This document shows positions 17,404 through 26,565 of a stretch of DNA of 64,000 nucleotides, piece after piece. Numbering within the stretch: the first letter of the stretch is position 1; each line of letters begins with the position of its first letter. Where the stretch lies: positions 620,001-684,000 of the forward strand of contig NZ_CP107048.1 of the NCBI RefSeq assembly GCF_025736935.1, read 5' to 3'. The DNA comes from Qipengyuania sp. SS22 (GTDB taxonomy: Bacteria > Pseudomonadota > Alphaproteobacteria > Sphingomonadales > Sphingomonadaceae). The position numbers and the translations under genes are program-made. The notes beneath the pieces are model-generated. The model was not told where the DNA came from and ran no database searches. It worked only from the letters and a program-made list of their open reading frames with translations.

Positions 17404-18015
17404 ATGCTTTTCTACGACAGTCCCAACCCGGCGCCCAATCCGCGCCGCGTGCGTATCTTTGCCGCCGAGAAGGGCATCGAGCTGCCGAGTAAGGAAGTGT
17501 CGATCCCCAAGCGCGAGCAGAAGGCGGAGGACTTCGTCGCCAAGAACCCGCGCGGGCAGACGCCGATCCTCGAGCTCGACGACGGCACGGTGATCGCCGA
17601 AAGCGTCGCGATCATGCGCTATCTCGAGGCCGAGCATCCCGAGCCGCCGCTGTTCGGCACCACCGCGCGCGAAATCGCGGAAATTGAGATGTGGTGCCGC
17701 CGGGCCGAGATGATCCTCATGCCGCCGGTCGGCGCCGTGTGGGTGCATACGCATCCCTTCACAGCAGCCCTGCCGGGGCGCAATGCGGAGTGGGGCGAGG
17801 CCAACCGGCCGCGCGTGGCCGAAGCGATGCGCTTCTTCGACGAATCGCTGGAGGGGCGCGATTACCTTGCTGACGAGACATTTACCGCGGCGGATATCCT
17901 GCTGCTGACGACTGTCGACTTCGCCAAGTTCGTCGGGCTCGCAATGCCCGGGGAATGTTCGGCGCTTGCCGCATGGCATGATCGCGTGTCGGCACGGCCC
18001 AGCGCGGCCGCCTGA
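17404..18015 (+). CDS. Glutathione S-transferase family protein
   Basis: 203 residues. The thioredoxin-like N-domain starts MLFYDSPNPAPNPRRVRIF with the likely glutathione-contacting Pro-Asn-Pro segment, and has the cis-Pro block 'RGQTPILEL' and 'GTVIAESVAIMRYLE'. The C-domain is helical with 'DYLADETFTAADILLLTT'. The frame is open upstream through the repeat pair (17288-17372), but ATG 17404 after GAGAGGAAC is the natural start. It probably conjugates or reduces small electrophiles in the cytoplasm; the substrate is unknown. It sits between mce and the enoyl-CoA hydratase but separated from mce by the repeat. Confidence 0.9.
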   Translation: MLFYDSPNPAPNPRRVRIFAAEKGIELPSKEVSIPKREQKAEDFVAKNPRGQTPILELDDGTVIAESVAIMRYLEAEHPEPPLFGTTAREIAEIEMWCRRAEMILMPPVGAVWVHTHPFTAALPGRNAEWGEANRPRVAEAMRFFDESLEGRDYLADETFTAADILLLTTVDFAKFVGLAMPGECSALAAWHDRVSARPSAAA

Positions 18016-18108
18016 ACCTCCGCTACGCAAGGCTCTTGCACGCAGGCGTCATCGCAGCCAAGGTCGGTTGCGAAACGAAACGAAACAATCGCACCTTGGG
18101 AGAGACGC

Positions 18109-18894
18109 GTGAGCTACGAAACCATCGTCGTCGAGAAAGACGGCCCGCTGACCACCATCACGCTCAACCGGCCCGACCGGTTGAATGCAATGGCGCCGCA
18201 GATGGCGGACGAAATCGGCGCGGCTTTCTACGATCTGGGCGACAGTCGCGCAGTGCTGATCACCGGCGCGGGCAAGGGTTTCTGCTCGGGCGCCGATCTC
18301 GCCGCGCGGGGCGAGGGCAGCGCGCTGCAGAACAAGGGCGGCAGCCACCGCGCTCTGCAGAACCATTATAACCCGGCGATCAACCAAGTGCTGCGCGCGC
18401 CGGTGCCCGTGATCTGCGCGGTGAATGGCCCCGCTGCGGGCGTCGGCTGCAGCCTCGCGCTGGCGGGCGACTTCGTGCTGGCGGGCAAGAGCGCCTATTT
18501 CCTCCAGGCCTTCGTCAATATCGGTCTCGTCCCCGATGGCGGGTCGACCTGGCTGCTCAGCCGCGCGATCGGCCGCGCCCGCGCGACGCGGATGATGATG
18601 CTGGGCGAGAAGATCGGGGCGAACCAGGCCGAGGATTGGGGCCTGATCTACAAGGCCTGCGATGACGATGCGCTGATCGGCGAAGCCCGGGCGCTGGCGC
18701 ACAAGCTCGCCAATGGTCCGACGCTGGCCTACGCCACGATGAAGAAGAACATCGCCACCGCGATGGACGGCACCATCACCGAAGTGCTGCTGGCCGAAGC
18801 CGAGGGGCAGCGGCTGGCAGGCGCCAGCAAGGATGCGATGGAAGGCGGCATGGCCTTCCTCCAGAAGCGCAAGCCGGACTTCAAGGGCGAATAG
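18109..18894 (+). CDS. Enoyl-CoA hydratase/isomerase (PaaG-like)
   Basis: 261 residues of the crotonase fold. The oxyanion-hole segments are 'GAGKGFCSGADLA' and 'NGPAAGVGCSLAL', and 'VPDGGSTWLLSRAIG' carries an Asp like that of PaaG-type isomerases rather than the second Glu of classical hydratases. It could act in beta-oxidation or aromatic-acid breakdown that yields propionyl-CoA. GTG 18109 is the start, with GGGAGAG seven bases before it. A REP-like pair lies downstream, before the mutase gene. Exact substrate not inferable. Confidence 0.9.
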   Translation: MSYETIVVEKDGPLTTITLNRPDRLNAMAPQMADEIGAAFYDLGDSRAVLITGAGKGFCSGADLAARGEGSALQNKGGSHRALQNHYNPAINQVLRAPVPVICAVNGPAAGVGCSLALAGDFVLAGKSAYFLQAFVNIGLVPDGGSTWLLSRAIGRARATRMMMLGEKIGANQAEDWGLIYKACDDDALIGEARALAHKLANGPTLAYATMKKNIATAMDGTITEVLLAEAEGQRLAGASKDAMEGGMAFLQKRKPDFKGE

Positions 18895-18912
18895 CGCCTC
18901 CCCGCAAAAAGC

Positions 18913-19002
18913 TCATCGCCATTCCCGCGAAGGCGGTAATCCATCTATCTTGGCTATCGATAGCAACGTTATCTGGACCCCCGCCTGCGCGGGGGTGACG
19001 GG
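18913..19002. repeat. Second REP-like inverted pair
   Basis: A diverged left unit with core ATTCCCGCGAAGGCGGTAAT and an intact right unit with core ACCCCCGCCTGCGCGGGGGT in opposite orientation about 30 bases apart. Same family as 17288-17372. Confidence 0.8.
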
Positions 19003-19068
19003 GGAGGAGGGTGGTTTGCACCGCGCCCGCCCTTTTCCTGTGCATACGATTGTGGTTTAGGACCGTGC

Positions 19069-21228
19069 ATGACCGACAAGCCGACTTATGACGACTGGAA
19101 GCCTCTCGCCGACAAGGAAGTGAAGGGGCGCGATCTCACCTGGCACACGCCCGAAGGGATCGCGGTAAAGCCGCTGTATACCTCCGAGGATACCGCCGCG
19201 CTGGTTGATCCCGGGGTGCCGGGGATCGCGCCGTTCACGCGCGGGCCCTATGCCTCGATGTACACTGGGCGCCCGTGGACGATCCGCCAATATGCCGGCT
19301 TCTCCACCGCCGAGGAATCGAACGCCTTCTATCGCCGCAATCTCGCGGCGGGGCAGAAAGGGCTGTCGGTCGCTTTCGATCTCGCCACGCACCGGGGCTA
19401 TGACAGCGATCACCCGCGCGTGGTCGGCGATGTCGGTAAGGCGGGTGTCGCGATCGACACCGTGCGCGACATGGAAATCCTGTTCGACCAGATTCCGCTC
19501 GACACGATGAGCGTGTCGATGACGATGAACGGCGCGGTCATCCCCGTGCTGGCTTTCTACATCGTTGCGGCGGAACGGCAGGGCGTGAGCCAGGACAAGC
19601 TGTCGGGGACCATCCAGAACGACATCCTCAAGGAGTTCATGGTCCGCAACACCTATATCTATCCCCCCGAACCGAGCATGCGGATCGTTTCGGACATCAT
19701 CGCATATACTTCGGCCAACATGCCGAAATTCAACAGCATTTCGATTTCCGGCTATCACATGCACGAAGCCGGGGCGACGGCGGTGCAGGAACTGGCCTTC
19801 ACCATCGCCGACGGCAAGGAATACGCCAAGCGCGCGATGGAAGCGGGGCTCGATATCGATGCCTTCGCGCCGCGCCTGTCCTTCTTCTGGGGCATTGGCA
19901 TGAACTTCTTCATGGAGATCGCCAAGATGCGCGCCGCGCGCGCGCTGTGGCACGATGTCATGGAAGGGCTGGGGGCGCAGAACCCCAAGTCGAAGATGCT
20001 GCGCACCCACTGCCAGACCAGCGGTGTGAGCTTGCAGGAGCAGGACCCCTACAACAACGTCATCCGCACGACGGTGGAAGCGATGGCGGCGGTGCTGGGC
20101 GGTACGCAGTCGCTGCACACCAATGCGCTGGACGAGGCAATTGCGTTGCCGACCGATTTCAGCGCCCGCATCGCGCGCAACACGCAGCTGGTGATCCAGG
20201 AGGAAACCGGCATCACCAATGTCGCCGATCCGCTGGGCGGCAGCTATTACATCGAGAGCCTCACCGCCGCGCTGGTCGAGCAGGCCAAGGCCATGCTCGA
20301 CGAGGTCGAGGCGGCCGGCGGGATGACCGAATATGTCGCCAGCGGTAAGCCGAAGGCGGCAATCGAAAGCGCCGCCGCGGCCAAGCAGGCGAGCGTCGAC
20401 CGCGGAGAAACCGTCATCGTCGGCGTCAACAAGTATCGCCGCGAGACCGAAGACGAGATCGACACGCTCGATATCGACAACCACGCGGTACGGCAGAGCC
20501 AGATCGCGCGATTGCAGGAAGTCCGCGCCAAACGCGATGAATTCGCCTGCAAGGCCGCGCTGGATACGCTGGCGCGCGGCGCGGCGCAGCGCGAGGGCAA
20601 TTTGCTCGCGCTCGCGGTCGAAGCCGCACGGCACGATGCGACGCTGGGCGAGATCAGTCAGGCGATGGAAGATGCCTATGGCCGCTACGATACGCTGCCG
20701 ATCCCGGTGCGCGGCATCTATTCGAAGGCTTATGCCGAGGATGATCGCTACCGGCAGGTGGTCGAAGGCGTGAAGGCAGTCGAACGCCGTCTGGGCCGCG
20801 CGCCCCGGCTGATGGTCGCGAAGATGGGCCAGGACGGCCACGACCGCGGCGCCAATGTGATCGCCAGCGCCTTTGGCGACATGGGCTTCGAGGTCGTTTC
20901 GGGCCCGCTGTTCCAGACACCGGCGGAAACGCGCGACATGGCGCTGGAGAAGGACGTCGACGCCATCGGCGCAAGCAGCCTTGCGGCAGGTCACAAGACG
21001 CTGATCCCCGAGCTGATCGGGCACCTGCGCGATGCCGACCGCGCCGACATCAAGGTGATCGCGGGCGGCGTGATCCCGCAGAAGGATTACGACTTCCTGC
21101 GCGATGCCGGGGTGCAGGGCATTTACGGTCCGGGCAGCAATGTCGTGGAATGCGCCGCCGACGTGCTGCGCCTGCTGGGGCACAACATGCCTCCCGCGGG
21201 TGAGGATCTGGACGAGGCCGCGGAGTGA
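19069..21228 (+). CDS. scpA: Methylmalonyl-CoA mutase, single-chain type
   Basis: 719 residues containing both the catalytic TIM barrel (residues ~30-560) and the C-terminal B12 domain. The cobalamin-binding motif DGHDRG is at 589-594, with H591 as the lower axial ligand. It rearranges (R)-methylmalonyl-CoA to succinyl-CoA using adenosylcobalamin, feeding propionate carbon into the TCA cycle. Typical barrel blocks are '[16 protein letters not shown]' and '[14 protein letters not shown]'. As one chain it resembles ScpA/MutB and presumably forms a homodimer; no MutA-like small subunit or MeaB chaperone is in the window. Its stop overlaps the next start (GTGA). Confidence 0.96.
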   Translation: MTDKPTYDDWKPLADKEVKGRDLTWHTPEGIAVKPLYTSEDTAALVDPGVPGIAPFTRGPYASMYTGRPWTIRQYAGFSTAEESNAFYRRNLAAGQKGLSVAFDLATHRGYDSDHPRVVGDVGKAGVAIDTVRDMEILFDQIPLDTMSVSMTMNGAVIPVLAFYIVAAERQGVSQDKLSGTIQNDILKEFMVRNTYIYPPEPSMRIVSDIIAYTSANMPKFNSISISGYHMHEAGATAVQELAFTIADGKEYAKRAMEAGLDIDAFAPRLSFFWGIGMNFFMEIAKMRAARALWHDVMEGLGAQNPKSKMLRTHCQTSGVSLQEQDPYNNVIRTTVEAMAAVLGGTQSLHTNALDEAIALPTDFSARIARNTQLVIQEETGITNVADPLGGSYYIESLTAALVEQAKAMLDEVEAAGGMTEYVASGKPKAAIESAAAAKQASVDRGETVIVGVNKYRRETEDEIDTLDIDNHAVRQSQIARLQEVRAKRDEFACKAALDTLARGAAQREGNLLALAVEAARHDATLGEISQAMEDAYGRYDTLPIPVRGIYSKAYAEDDRYRQVVEGVKAVERRLGRAPRLMVAKMGQDGHDRGANVIASAFGDMGFEVVSGPLFQTPAETRDMALEKDVDAIGASSLAAGHKTLIPELIGHLRDADRADIKVIAGGVIPQKDYDFLRDAGVQGIYGPGSNVVECAADVLRLLGHNMPPAGEDLDEAAE

Positions 21229-21686
21229 GCGCATCCTCGTCCCATGCCTTCTTTCCGATTGCCGCAATGATGTTCGCGGCCGGGCTGGGCATTCCGGTTT
21301 TTGCGGCGCTTAACGCTGCGCTCGGCCAACAGCTCGGCGGGCCGGTGGCCGCAACTGCGGTTACCTTCGCAATCGGTTTTGTCATTGCGACCGCAATGCT
21401 GGCGTTCACCGGGTTTCCCGCCGCCAGCACCTTCACTTTCGAACGGCCCTGGTTGTGGATCGGCGCCGTCGTGATGCTGTTCTACGCTACTTCGGTAGCC
21501 TATTCCGCGCCCCGGATCGGGCTTGGCAATGCGATTTTCTTCGTGCTGCTGGGCCAGATCGTCGCTGCGGCAATTATCGACCATTTCGGCCTGCTTGGCT
21601 CCATCCAGAGCGCGATTACTCCCAAGCGCGCGCTCGGCTTGGCGGTCATGGCATTCGGCCTTTATCTTGCCAGGAGGCCCGTATGA
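21225..21686 (+). CDS. DMT-superfamily half transporter (DUF606/YdcZ)
   Basis: 153 residues with five hydrophobic helices, the single-repeat size of the DUF606/YdcZ group of drug/metabolite transporters, which probably dimerise in the inner membrane. Blocks such as '[17 protein letters not shown]' and '[20 protein letters not shown]' match the group. It starts with GTG overlapping the mutase stop, and its own stop overlaps the bioB ATG, so three genes are coupled. Substrate unknown; the link to biotin or B12 is positional only. Confidence 0.85.
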   Translation: MSASSSHAFFPIAAMMFAAGLGIPVFAALNAALGQQLGGPVAATAVTFAIGFVIATAMLAFTGFPAASTFTFERPWLWIGAVVMLFYATSVAYSAPRIGLGNAIFFVLLGQIVAAAIIDHFGLLGSIQSAITPKRALGLAVMAFGLYLARRPV

Positions 21687-22708
21687 CCCAAATCCGCACC
21701 GACTGGACCCGCGAGGAAATCGCGCAGTTGTTCAACCTTCCCTTTACCGAGCTGCTCTTCCGTGCGGCCTCGGTGCATCGCGAATTCCACCCGGCGGATC
21801 AGGTGCAGCTGTGCACGCTGCTGTCGATCAAGACCGGCGGGTGTCCCGAGGATTGCGGCTACTGCTCGCAAAGCGTGAAGGCCGATAGCGGGGTCGAGGC
21901 GACCAAGCTGATGGATGTCCGCGCCGTGCTGCAATCTGCGGCGCAGGCCAAGGATGCGGGCAGCCAGCGGTTCTGCATGGGCGCCGCCTGGCGCAACCCC
22001 AAGGACCGCGACATGCCCGCGATCGTCGAGATCGTGAAAGGCGTGCGCGCGATGGGGCTGGAAACTTGCATGACGCTGGGCATGCTGACGCCGAAACAGG
22101 CGGATATGCTCAAGGAAGCGGGCCTCGATTATTACAACCATAATGTCGACACCGGTCCGGAATATTACGAGCGGGTGATCTCCAGCCGCAAATACGAAGA
22201 CCGGCTCGATACGCTGCAGAACGTCCGCGATGCGGGGATCAACGTGTGCAGCGGCGGGATCGTCGGCATGGGCGAAACGCGCGACGACCGGGTGGGCTTC
22301 GTCCACACGCTCGCCACGCTCGAACGTCATCCCGAAAGCGTGCCGGTCAACGCGCTGGTGCCGGTCAAGGGCACCGTGCTGGGCGACATGCTGGCAGATA
22401 CGCCGCTCGCCAAGATCGACGATATCGAATTCGTCCGCACCGTGGCGGTCGCGCGCATCTGCATGCCGATGAGCATGGTGCGCCTGTCCGCAGGTCGCGA
22501 GAGCATGAGCGAGGCGACGCAGGCGCTGTGCTTCATGGCGGGCGCGAACTCGATCTTCACCGGTGACAAGCTGCTCACCGCACCCAATGCGGGCGACGAC
22601 ACCGACGCGGCGCTGTTCGCCAAGCTCGGGTTGACGGCGCTCGCGCAGGAAGAACCGATGCGGGCGTGCAAGGCGGCGGCGCCTGCCGAAGTCGAACCGG
22701 CCGAATAA
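21683..22708 (+). CDS. bioB: Biotin synthase
   Basis: 341 residues, a radical-SAM enzyme that inserts sulfur into dethiobiotin. The 4Fe-4S ligands are C54, C58 and C61 in 'CPEDCGYC'. '[12 protein letters not shown]', '[11 protein letters not shown]' and '[12 protein letters not shown]' are diagnostic. The frame is open upstream inside the DUF606 gene; ATG 21683, overlapping its stop (ATGA) and preceded by AGGAGG, is the start. Other bio genes are absent from the window. Placing bioB next to propionyl-CoA carboxylase, a biotin enzyme, makes metabolic sense. Confidence 0.97.
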   Translation: MTQIRTDWTREEIAQLFNLPFTELLFRAASVHREFHPADQVQLCTLLSIKTGGCPEDCGYCSQSVKADSGVEATKLMDVRAVLQSAAQAKDAGSQRFCMGAAWRNPKDRDMPAIVEIVKGVRAMGLETCMTLGMLTPKQADMLKEAGLDYYNHNVDTGPEYYERVISSRKYEDRLDTLQNVRDAGINVCSGGIVGMGETRDDRVGFVHTLATLERHPESVPVNALVPVKGTVLGDMLADTPLAKIDDIEFVRTVAVARICMPMSMVRLSAGRESMSEATQALCFMAGANSIFTGDKLLTAPNAGDDTDAALFAKLGLTALAQEEPMRACKAAAPAEVEPAE

Positions 22709-22719
22709 GGGGAAGTCCG

Positions 22720-24006
22720 ATGTCCGAACAGAAGCTGGAAACGCTTACGATCCACGCGGGTCAGCAGCCCGATCCGACGACCAAGGCGCGGATCACGCCG
22801 ATCTACCAGACGGCAAGCTATGTCTTCGACGATCCCGATCATGCCGCGCGGCTTTTTAGCCTGCAGGAATTCGGCAACATCTACACGCGGATCATGAACC
22901 CCACCAATGATGCGCTGGAGAAGAAGATCACCGCGCTCGAGGGCGGGGTCGGGGCGCTGGGTGTCGCGTCGGGGCATGCTGCGCAGCTGATCGCCTTCCA
23001 CACGCTGATGGAACCGGGCTGCAACATCGTCGCGGCGAAACGGCTGTATGGCGGTTCGCTCAACCAGCTGGGCGAAAGCTTCCGCAAGTTCGGCTGGGAA
23101 ACACGCTTCGTCGATGCCGACGATGCGGCCAATATCGAAGCGGCGATTGACGACAAGACGCGCTGCGTCTTCATCGAAAGCCTCGCCAATCCCGGCGGCG
23201 TCGTCAGCGATATCGCCGCAATCGCCAAGGTCGCGCACGAGGCGGGCGTCCCGCTGATGGTCGACAACACGCTGGCTTCGCCCGTGCTGTGCCGGCCGTT
23301 CGAGCATGGTGCGGATATCGTGGTTCACTCCTGCACCAAGTTCCTGAACGGCCACGGCAATGCAATCGGCGGATTGATCGTTGATTCGGGCAAGTTCGAC
23401 TGGAAGGCGAGCGACAAGTTCTCCAGCCTGACTGCGCCCAACGGATCCTATCACGGTGCGGTGCTGGTCGATGCGCTCGAACCCATCGGGCCGATCGCCT
23501 TCATCACCGCTTGCCGGGTGCTCGGCCTGCGCGATCTCGGCCCGGCGATGGCACCGATGAATGCCTTTCTCGCGCTGACCGGAATGGAGACGCTGGCTCT
23601 GCGGATGGATCGCCACTGCACCAACGCGCTGGCGGTGGCGCAATGGCTGCAGGCGCACCCCAAGGTCGACTGGGTGTCCTATGCAGGCCTTGAAGGCGAC
23701 CACTACAAGCCGCTCGCCGATCGCTATCTCGGCGGCCGGGGCGGGGCCGTCTTCACCTTCGGGCTCAAAGGTGGATTCGAAGCGGGCAAGCAGCTGGTCT
23801 CCAATGTCGCAATGTTCAGCCATCTCGCCAATATCGGCGATACCCGCAGCCTGATCATCCATCCGGCATCGACCACGCACAGCCAGCTGGCGGCCGATGA
23901 ACTGGTGGCCGCGGGTGCGGGGCCCGACGTGGTTCGCCTTTCAGTCGGGATCGAGCATCTCGACGACATCATTGCCGACCTCGAACAGGCACTGGCCCAG
24001 ATTTAA
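22720..24006 (+). CDS. metY: O-acetylhomoserine sulfhydrylase (aminocarboxypropyltransferase)
   Basis: 428 residues of the Cys/Met-metabolism PLP family. The PLP lysine is K207 in 'VHSCTKFLNGHG', and 'SGHAAQLIAFHTL' with 'LANPGGVVSDI' and the late 'SHLANIGDTRSLIIHP' fit MetY-type enzymes, which make homocysteine from O-acetylhomoserine and sulfide. ATG 22720 follows bioB by 11 bases with GGGGAAG as ribosome site, so it is probably in the same transcript. pccA begins 19 bases after its stop. Confidence 0.93.
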   Translation: MSEQKLETLTIHAGQQPDPTTKARITPIYQTASYVFDDPDHAARLFSLQEFGNIYTRIMNPTNDALEKKITALEGGVGALGVASGHAAQLIAFHTLMEPGCNIVAAKRLYGGSLNQLGESFRKFGWETRFVDADDAANIEAAIDDKTRCVFIESLANPGGVVSDIAAIAKVAHEAGVPLMVDNTLASPVLCRPFEHGADIVVHSCTKFLNGHGNAIGGLIVDSGKFDWKASDKFSSLTAPNGSYHGAVLVDALEPIGPIAFITACRVLGLRDLGPAMAPMNAFLALTGMETLALRMDRHCTNALAVAQWLQAHPKVDWVSYAGLEGDHYKPLADRYLGGRGGAVFTFGLKGGFEAGKQLVSNVAMFSHLANIGDTRSLIIHPASTTHSQLAADELVAAGAGPDVVRLSVGIEHLDDIIADLEQALAQI

Positions 24007-24025
24007 GCGCACGGGAAAACCGATA

Positions 24026-26092
24026 ATGTTCAAGAAGATCCTCATCGCCAACCGCGGCGAAATCGCCTGTCGGGTGATCAAGACCGCCAAGCGGATGGGT
24101 ATCGCCACTGTGGCGGTCTATTCGGACGCCGATGCGCGTGCGCCCTTTGTGCGCATGGCGGACGAGGCCGTGCACATCGGTCCGGCGCAAGCATCGGAAA
24201 GCTATCTGATCGCGGAAAAGATCATCGCCGCGGCCAAGCAGACCGGTGCCGAGGCGGTTCATCCCGGCTATGGCTTCCTCTCCGAACGCGCCAGTTTCGT
24301 CGAGGCGCTGGCGAAAGAGAATATCGCGTTCATCGGCCCGCCGGTTAACGCCATCGCCGCCATGGGCGACAAGATCGAAAGTAAGAAGCTTGCGATGGAA
24401 GCGGGCGTCAACGTCGTCCCCGGCTTCGTCGGAGAGATCGAGGATACCGAACATGCGGTGCGGATTTCCGAGGAGATCGGCTATCCGGTGATGATGAAGG
24501 CCAGCGCGGGCGGCGGCGGCAAGGGCATGCGGCTCGCCTATTCCGAACAGGACGTGCGCGAAGGCTTCGAGGCGACCAAGCGCGAAGGCCTCAACAGCTT
24601 CGGCGACGACCGCGTGTTCATCGAGAAGTTCATCCTCAACCCGCGCCACATCGAGATCCAGATCCTCGGCGACAAGCACGGCAACGTGATCTATCTCAAC
24701 GAGCGCGAATGCAGCATCCAGCGCCGCCACCAGAAGGTGGTCGAAGAGGCTCCGTCGCCCTTCGTGACGCCGAAGATGCGCAAGGCGATGGGCGAGCAAT
24801 GCGTCGCGCTCTCGCAGGCAGTGGGCTATCACAGCGCGGGCACGGTCGAACTGATCGTCAGCGGCGCCGACGAGACCGGCGAGAGTTTCTATTTCCTCGA
24901 GATGAATACCCGTCTGCAGGTCGAACATCCGGTGACCGAGGCGATCACCGGCGTTGACCTTGTCGAGCAGATGATCCGTGTCGCAGCGGGTGAAAAGCTG
25001 GCGATGACGCAGGATGACGTGACCATCGACGGCTGGGCGATCGAGAACCGCGTCTATGCCGAAGATCCCTATCGCGGGTTCCTTCCTTCCACTGGCCGAC
25101 TGGTCAGGTACCAGCCCCCGGTCGAACCATGGACCGACGACGGCGCTGTCAATGGCCGCCGCGGCGTGGACGGCATCCGCGTCGACGACGGCGTGTTCGA
25201 AGGCGGCGAAGTGTCGATGTTCTACGACCCCATGATCGCCAAGCTGGTGACCTGGGGCGAAACGCGTGATGAGGCCGCCGACCTTCAGGTGGCGGCGCTC
25301 GATGCCTTCCGGATCGAGGGGCTGGGCCACAATGTCGATTTTCTCAGCGCGATCATGCAGCATCCGCGCTTCCGCTCGGGCGAACTGACCACGGGCTTCA
25401 TTGCCGAGGAATATCCCGACGGGTTTGTCGGCGCGCCTGCGTCCGTCCAGCTGACCAGGGTCCTGGCCGCGGTTGGGGGCGTGATTGCCACCGCCGATGC
25501 CGATCGTGCGCGGCGCATCGAAGGCCAGCTTTCCGATGATCTTTACGCTCCGGGCGACTGGACCGTGCGGATCGGCGAGCGCGAGGAAGGATCGACATCG
25601 CACGAGGTGCGGCTCGAAGAAAACGCGCTCACCGTCGATGGCGAGCCGGTCACGATCGAGATGCAATACACGCCGGGCGAACCGATGGTCGATGTCGTGC
25701 TGTTCGAAAACGGCGCGGATGAGGATGCCGACCCGGTCGAGGCTTATACGGCCCAGCTCAAATCCACCCGCACTGGCTATGCGGTGACCACGCGCGGCGC
25801 GACGCATCATCTGCGCATCCTGCAGACGCGGATAGCCGATCTTGCCGCGCATATGATCGAGAAGACGCCGCCCGACCTGTCCAAGATGCTCATCTGTCCG
25901 ATGCCCGGCCTGCTGGTGAAACTGCATGTGGGCGAAGGCGAGGAAGTCCATCCTGGTCAGCCACTCGCCACCGTCGAGGCGATGAAGATGGAAAATATCC
26001 TGCGCGCCGAAAAGCAAGCCACCGTCGGCAAGATCAACGCCTCCGAGGGTGACAGCCTTGCAGTAGACGAGGTGATTCTCGAGCTCGAATAG
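24026..26092 (+). CDS. pccA: Propionyl-CoA carboxylase alpha subunit (biotin carboxylase + BCCP)
   Basis: 688 residues. The biotin-carboxylase part (1-~450) starts MFKKILIANRGEIACRVI, with the ATP-grasp loop 'ASAGGGGKGMRLAY' and 'ERECSIQRRHQKVVEEAPSP'. A linking BT domain follows, and the C-terminal biotinyl domain carries K654 in 'AMKMEN'. It carboxylates its own biotin with ATP and bicarbonate, then serves PccB. Acetyl-CoA carboxylase has separate AccB/AccC, so the fused form points to propionyl-CoA. It closes the run scpA - DUF606 - bioB - metY - pccA. Confidence 0.96.
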   Translation: MFKKILIANRGEIACRVIKTAKRMGIATVAVYSDADARAPFVRMADEAVHIGPAQASESYLIAEKIIAAAKQTGAEAVHPGYGFLSERASFVEALAKENIAFIGPPVNAIAAMGDKIESKKLAMEAGVNVVPGFVGEIEDTEHAVRISEEIGYPVMMKASAGGGGKGMRLAYSEQDVREGFEATKREGLNSFGDDRVFIEKFILNPRHIEIQILGDKHGNVIYLNERECSIQRRHQKVVEEAPSPFVTPKMRKAMGEQCVALSQAVGYHSAGTVELIVSGADETGESFYFLEMNTRLQVEHPVTEAITGVDLVEQMIRVAAGEKLAMTQDDVTIDGWAIENRVYAEDPYRGFLPSTGRLVRYQPPVEPWTDDGAVNGRRGVDGIRVDDGVFEGGEVSMFYDPMIAKLVTWGETRDEAADLQVAALDAFRIEGLGHNVDFLSAIMQHPRFRSGELTTGFIAEEYPDGFVGAPASVQLTRVLAAVGGVIATADADRARRIEGQLSDDLYAPGDWTVRIGEREEGSTSHEVRLEENALTVDGEPVTIEMQYTPGEPMVDVVLFENGADEDADPVEAYTAQLKSTRTGYAVTTRGATHHLRILQTRIADLAAHMIEKTPPDLSKMLICPMPGLLVKLHVGEGEEVHPGQPLATVEAMKMENILRAEKQATVGKINASEGDSLAVDEVILELE

Positions 26093-26172
26093 AGAGGCGG
26101 GACTACCAGTTCGTCACATCCCTACGCAATTTTCTACGCCTCCCGCAGAAGCGTTGTTGCGAATTTGGCCGA

Positions 26173-26195
26173 GTTTACCGGGATTGTTGGTAAAC
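26173..26195. promoter_or_regulatory. GTTTACC / GGTAAAC inverted repeat upstream of a small gene
   Basis: A perfect 7-base inverted repeat with a 9-base spacer, about 78 bases before ATG 26273. It could be an operator or a short hairpin; no factor is recognised. Confidence 0.35.
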
Positions 26196-26272
26196 ACGCT
26201 GGTAAGGCTGATCGCTGCGGGGGATCCTGTGCGTTCGGAGTCGGCTCATGCTTTTATGCGGGAGGTAGCGAC

Positions 26273-26530
26273 ATGGCACGCAAGGGTACCGGGTTCTTCG
26301 ACGCGAGGGGCCACTTCTTCAAATCGCCCGAGGAGGCAACGGTGAGCGATCTCGCCAGCATACTCGGCAAGATCGGCGACGGCGAAAGCCTTGCGCCGGG
26401 CATCGCCTGCACGCTGCTCGACCGCCGCGGCGAAATCGAGCGGCTGTTTGCCGAACACGATGCGATGATGGCGGATTACCAGCCGGTAGGCGTGGGCAAG
26501 ATCGCCCGGCTGGCGCCGCGTCTCAGCTAG
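26273..26530 (+). CDS. Conserved-looking small hypothetical protein
   Basis: 85 residues starting MARKGTGFFDARGHFFKSPEEAT, with ATG 26273 preceded by GGGAGG at good spacing. It has no signal peptide or membrane segment. It is mixed helical with charged stretches 'DRRGEIERLFAEHDAMM'. The frame continues upstream to 26165 but that part looks non-coding. It sits alone between pccA and the convergent aroB gene. I do not recognise a family; 'GxFFDxRGxFFKSPEEAT' suggests that a small conserved domain exists in relatives. Confidence 0.65.
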   Translation: MARKGTGFFDARGHFFKSPEEATVSDLASILGKIGDGESLAPGIACTLLDRRGEIERLFAEHDAMMADYQPVGVGKIARLAPRLS

Positions 26531-26565
26531 CGCGGAGGACCTGAAGCAGCCGTCTACGGCGTAGC

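Noticed and set aside
19057..21267. 736-codon open frame opposite the methylmalonyl-CoA mutase gene
   Set aside because: High-GC antisense artefact: rich in Arg, His and Gly with no recognisable motif, fully covered by a certain gene. The same applies to long antisense frames over pccA, addA, nadE, secA, divL and others.
21455..21682. Longer biotin synthase start
   Set aside because: The extension is an out-of-frame reading of the DUF606 gene; ATG 21683 with AGGAGG and an ATGA overlap is the real start.
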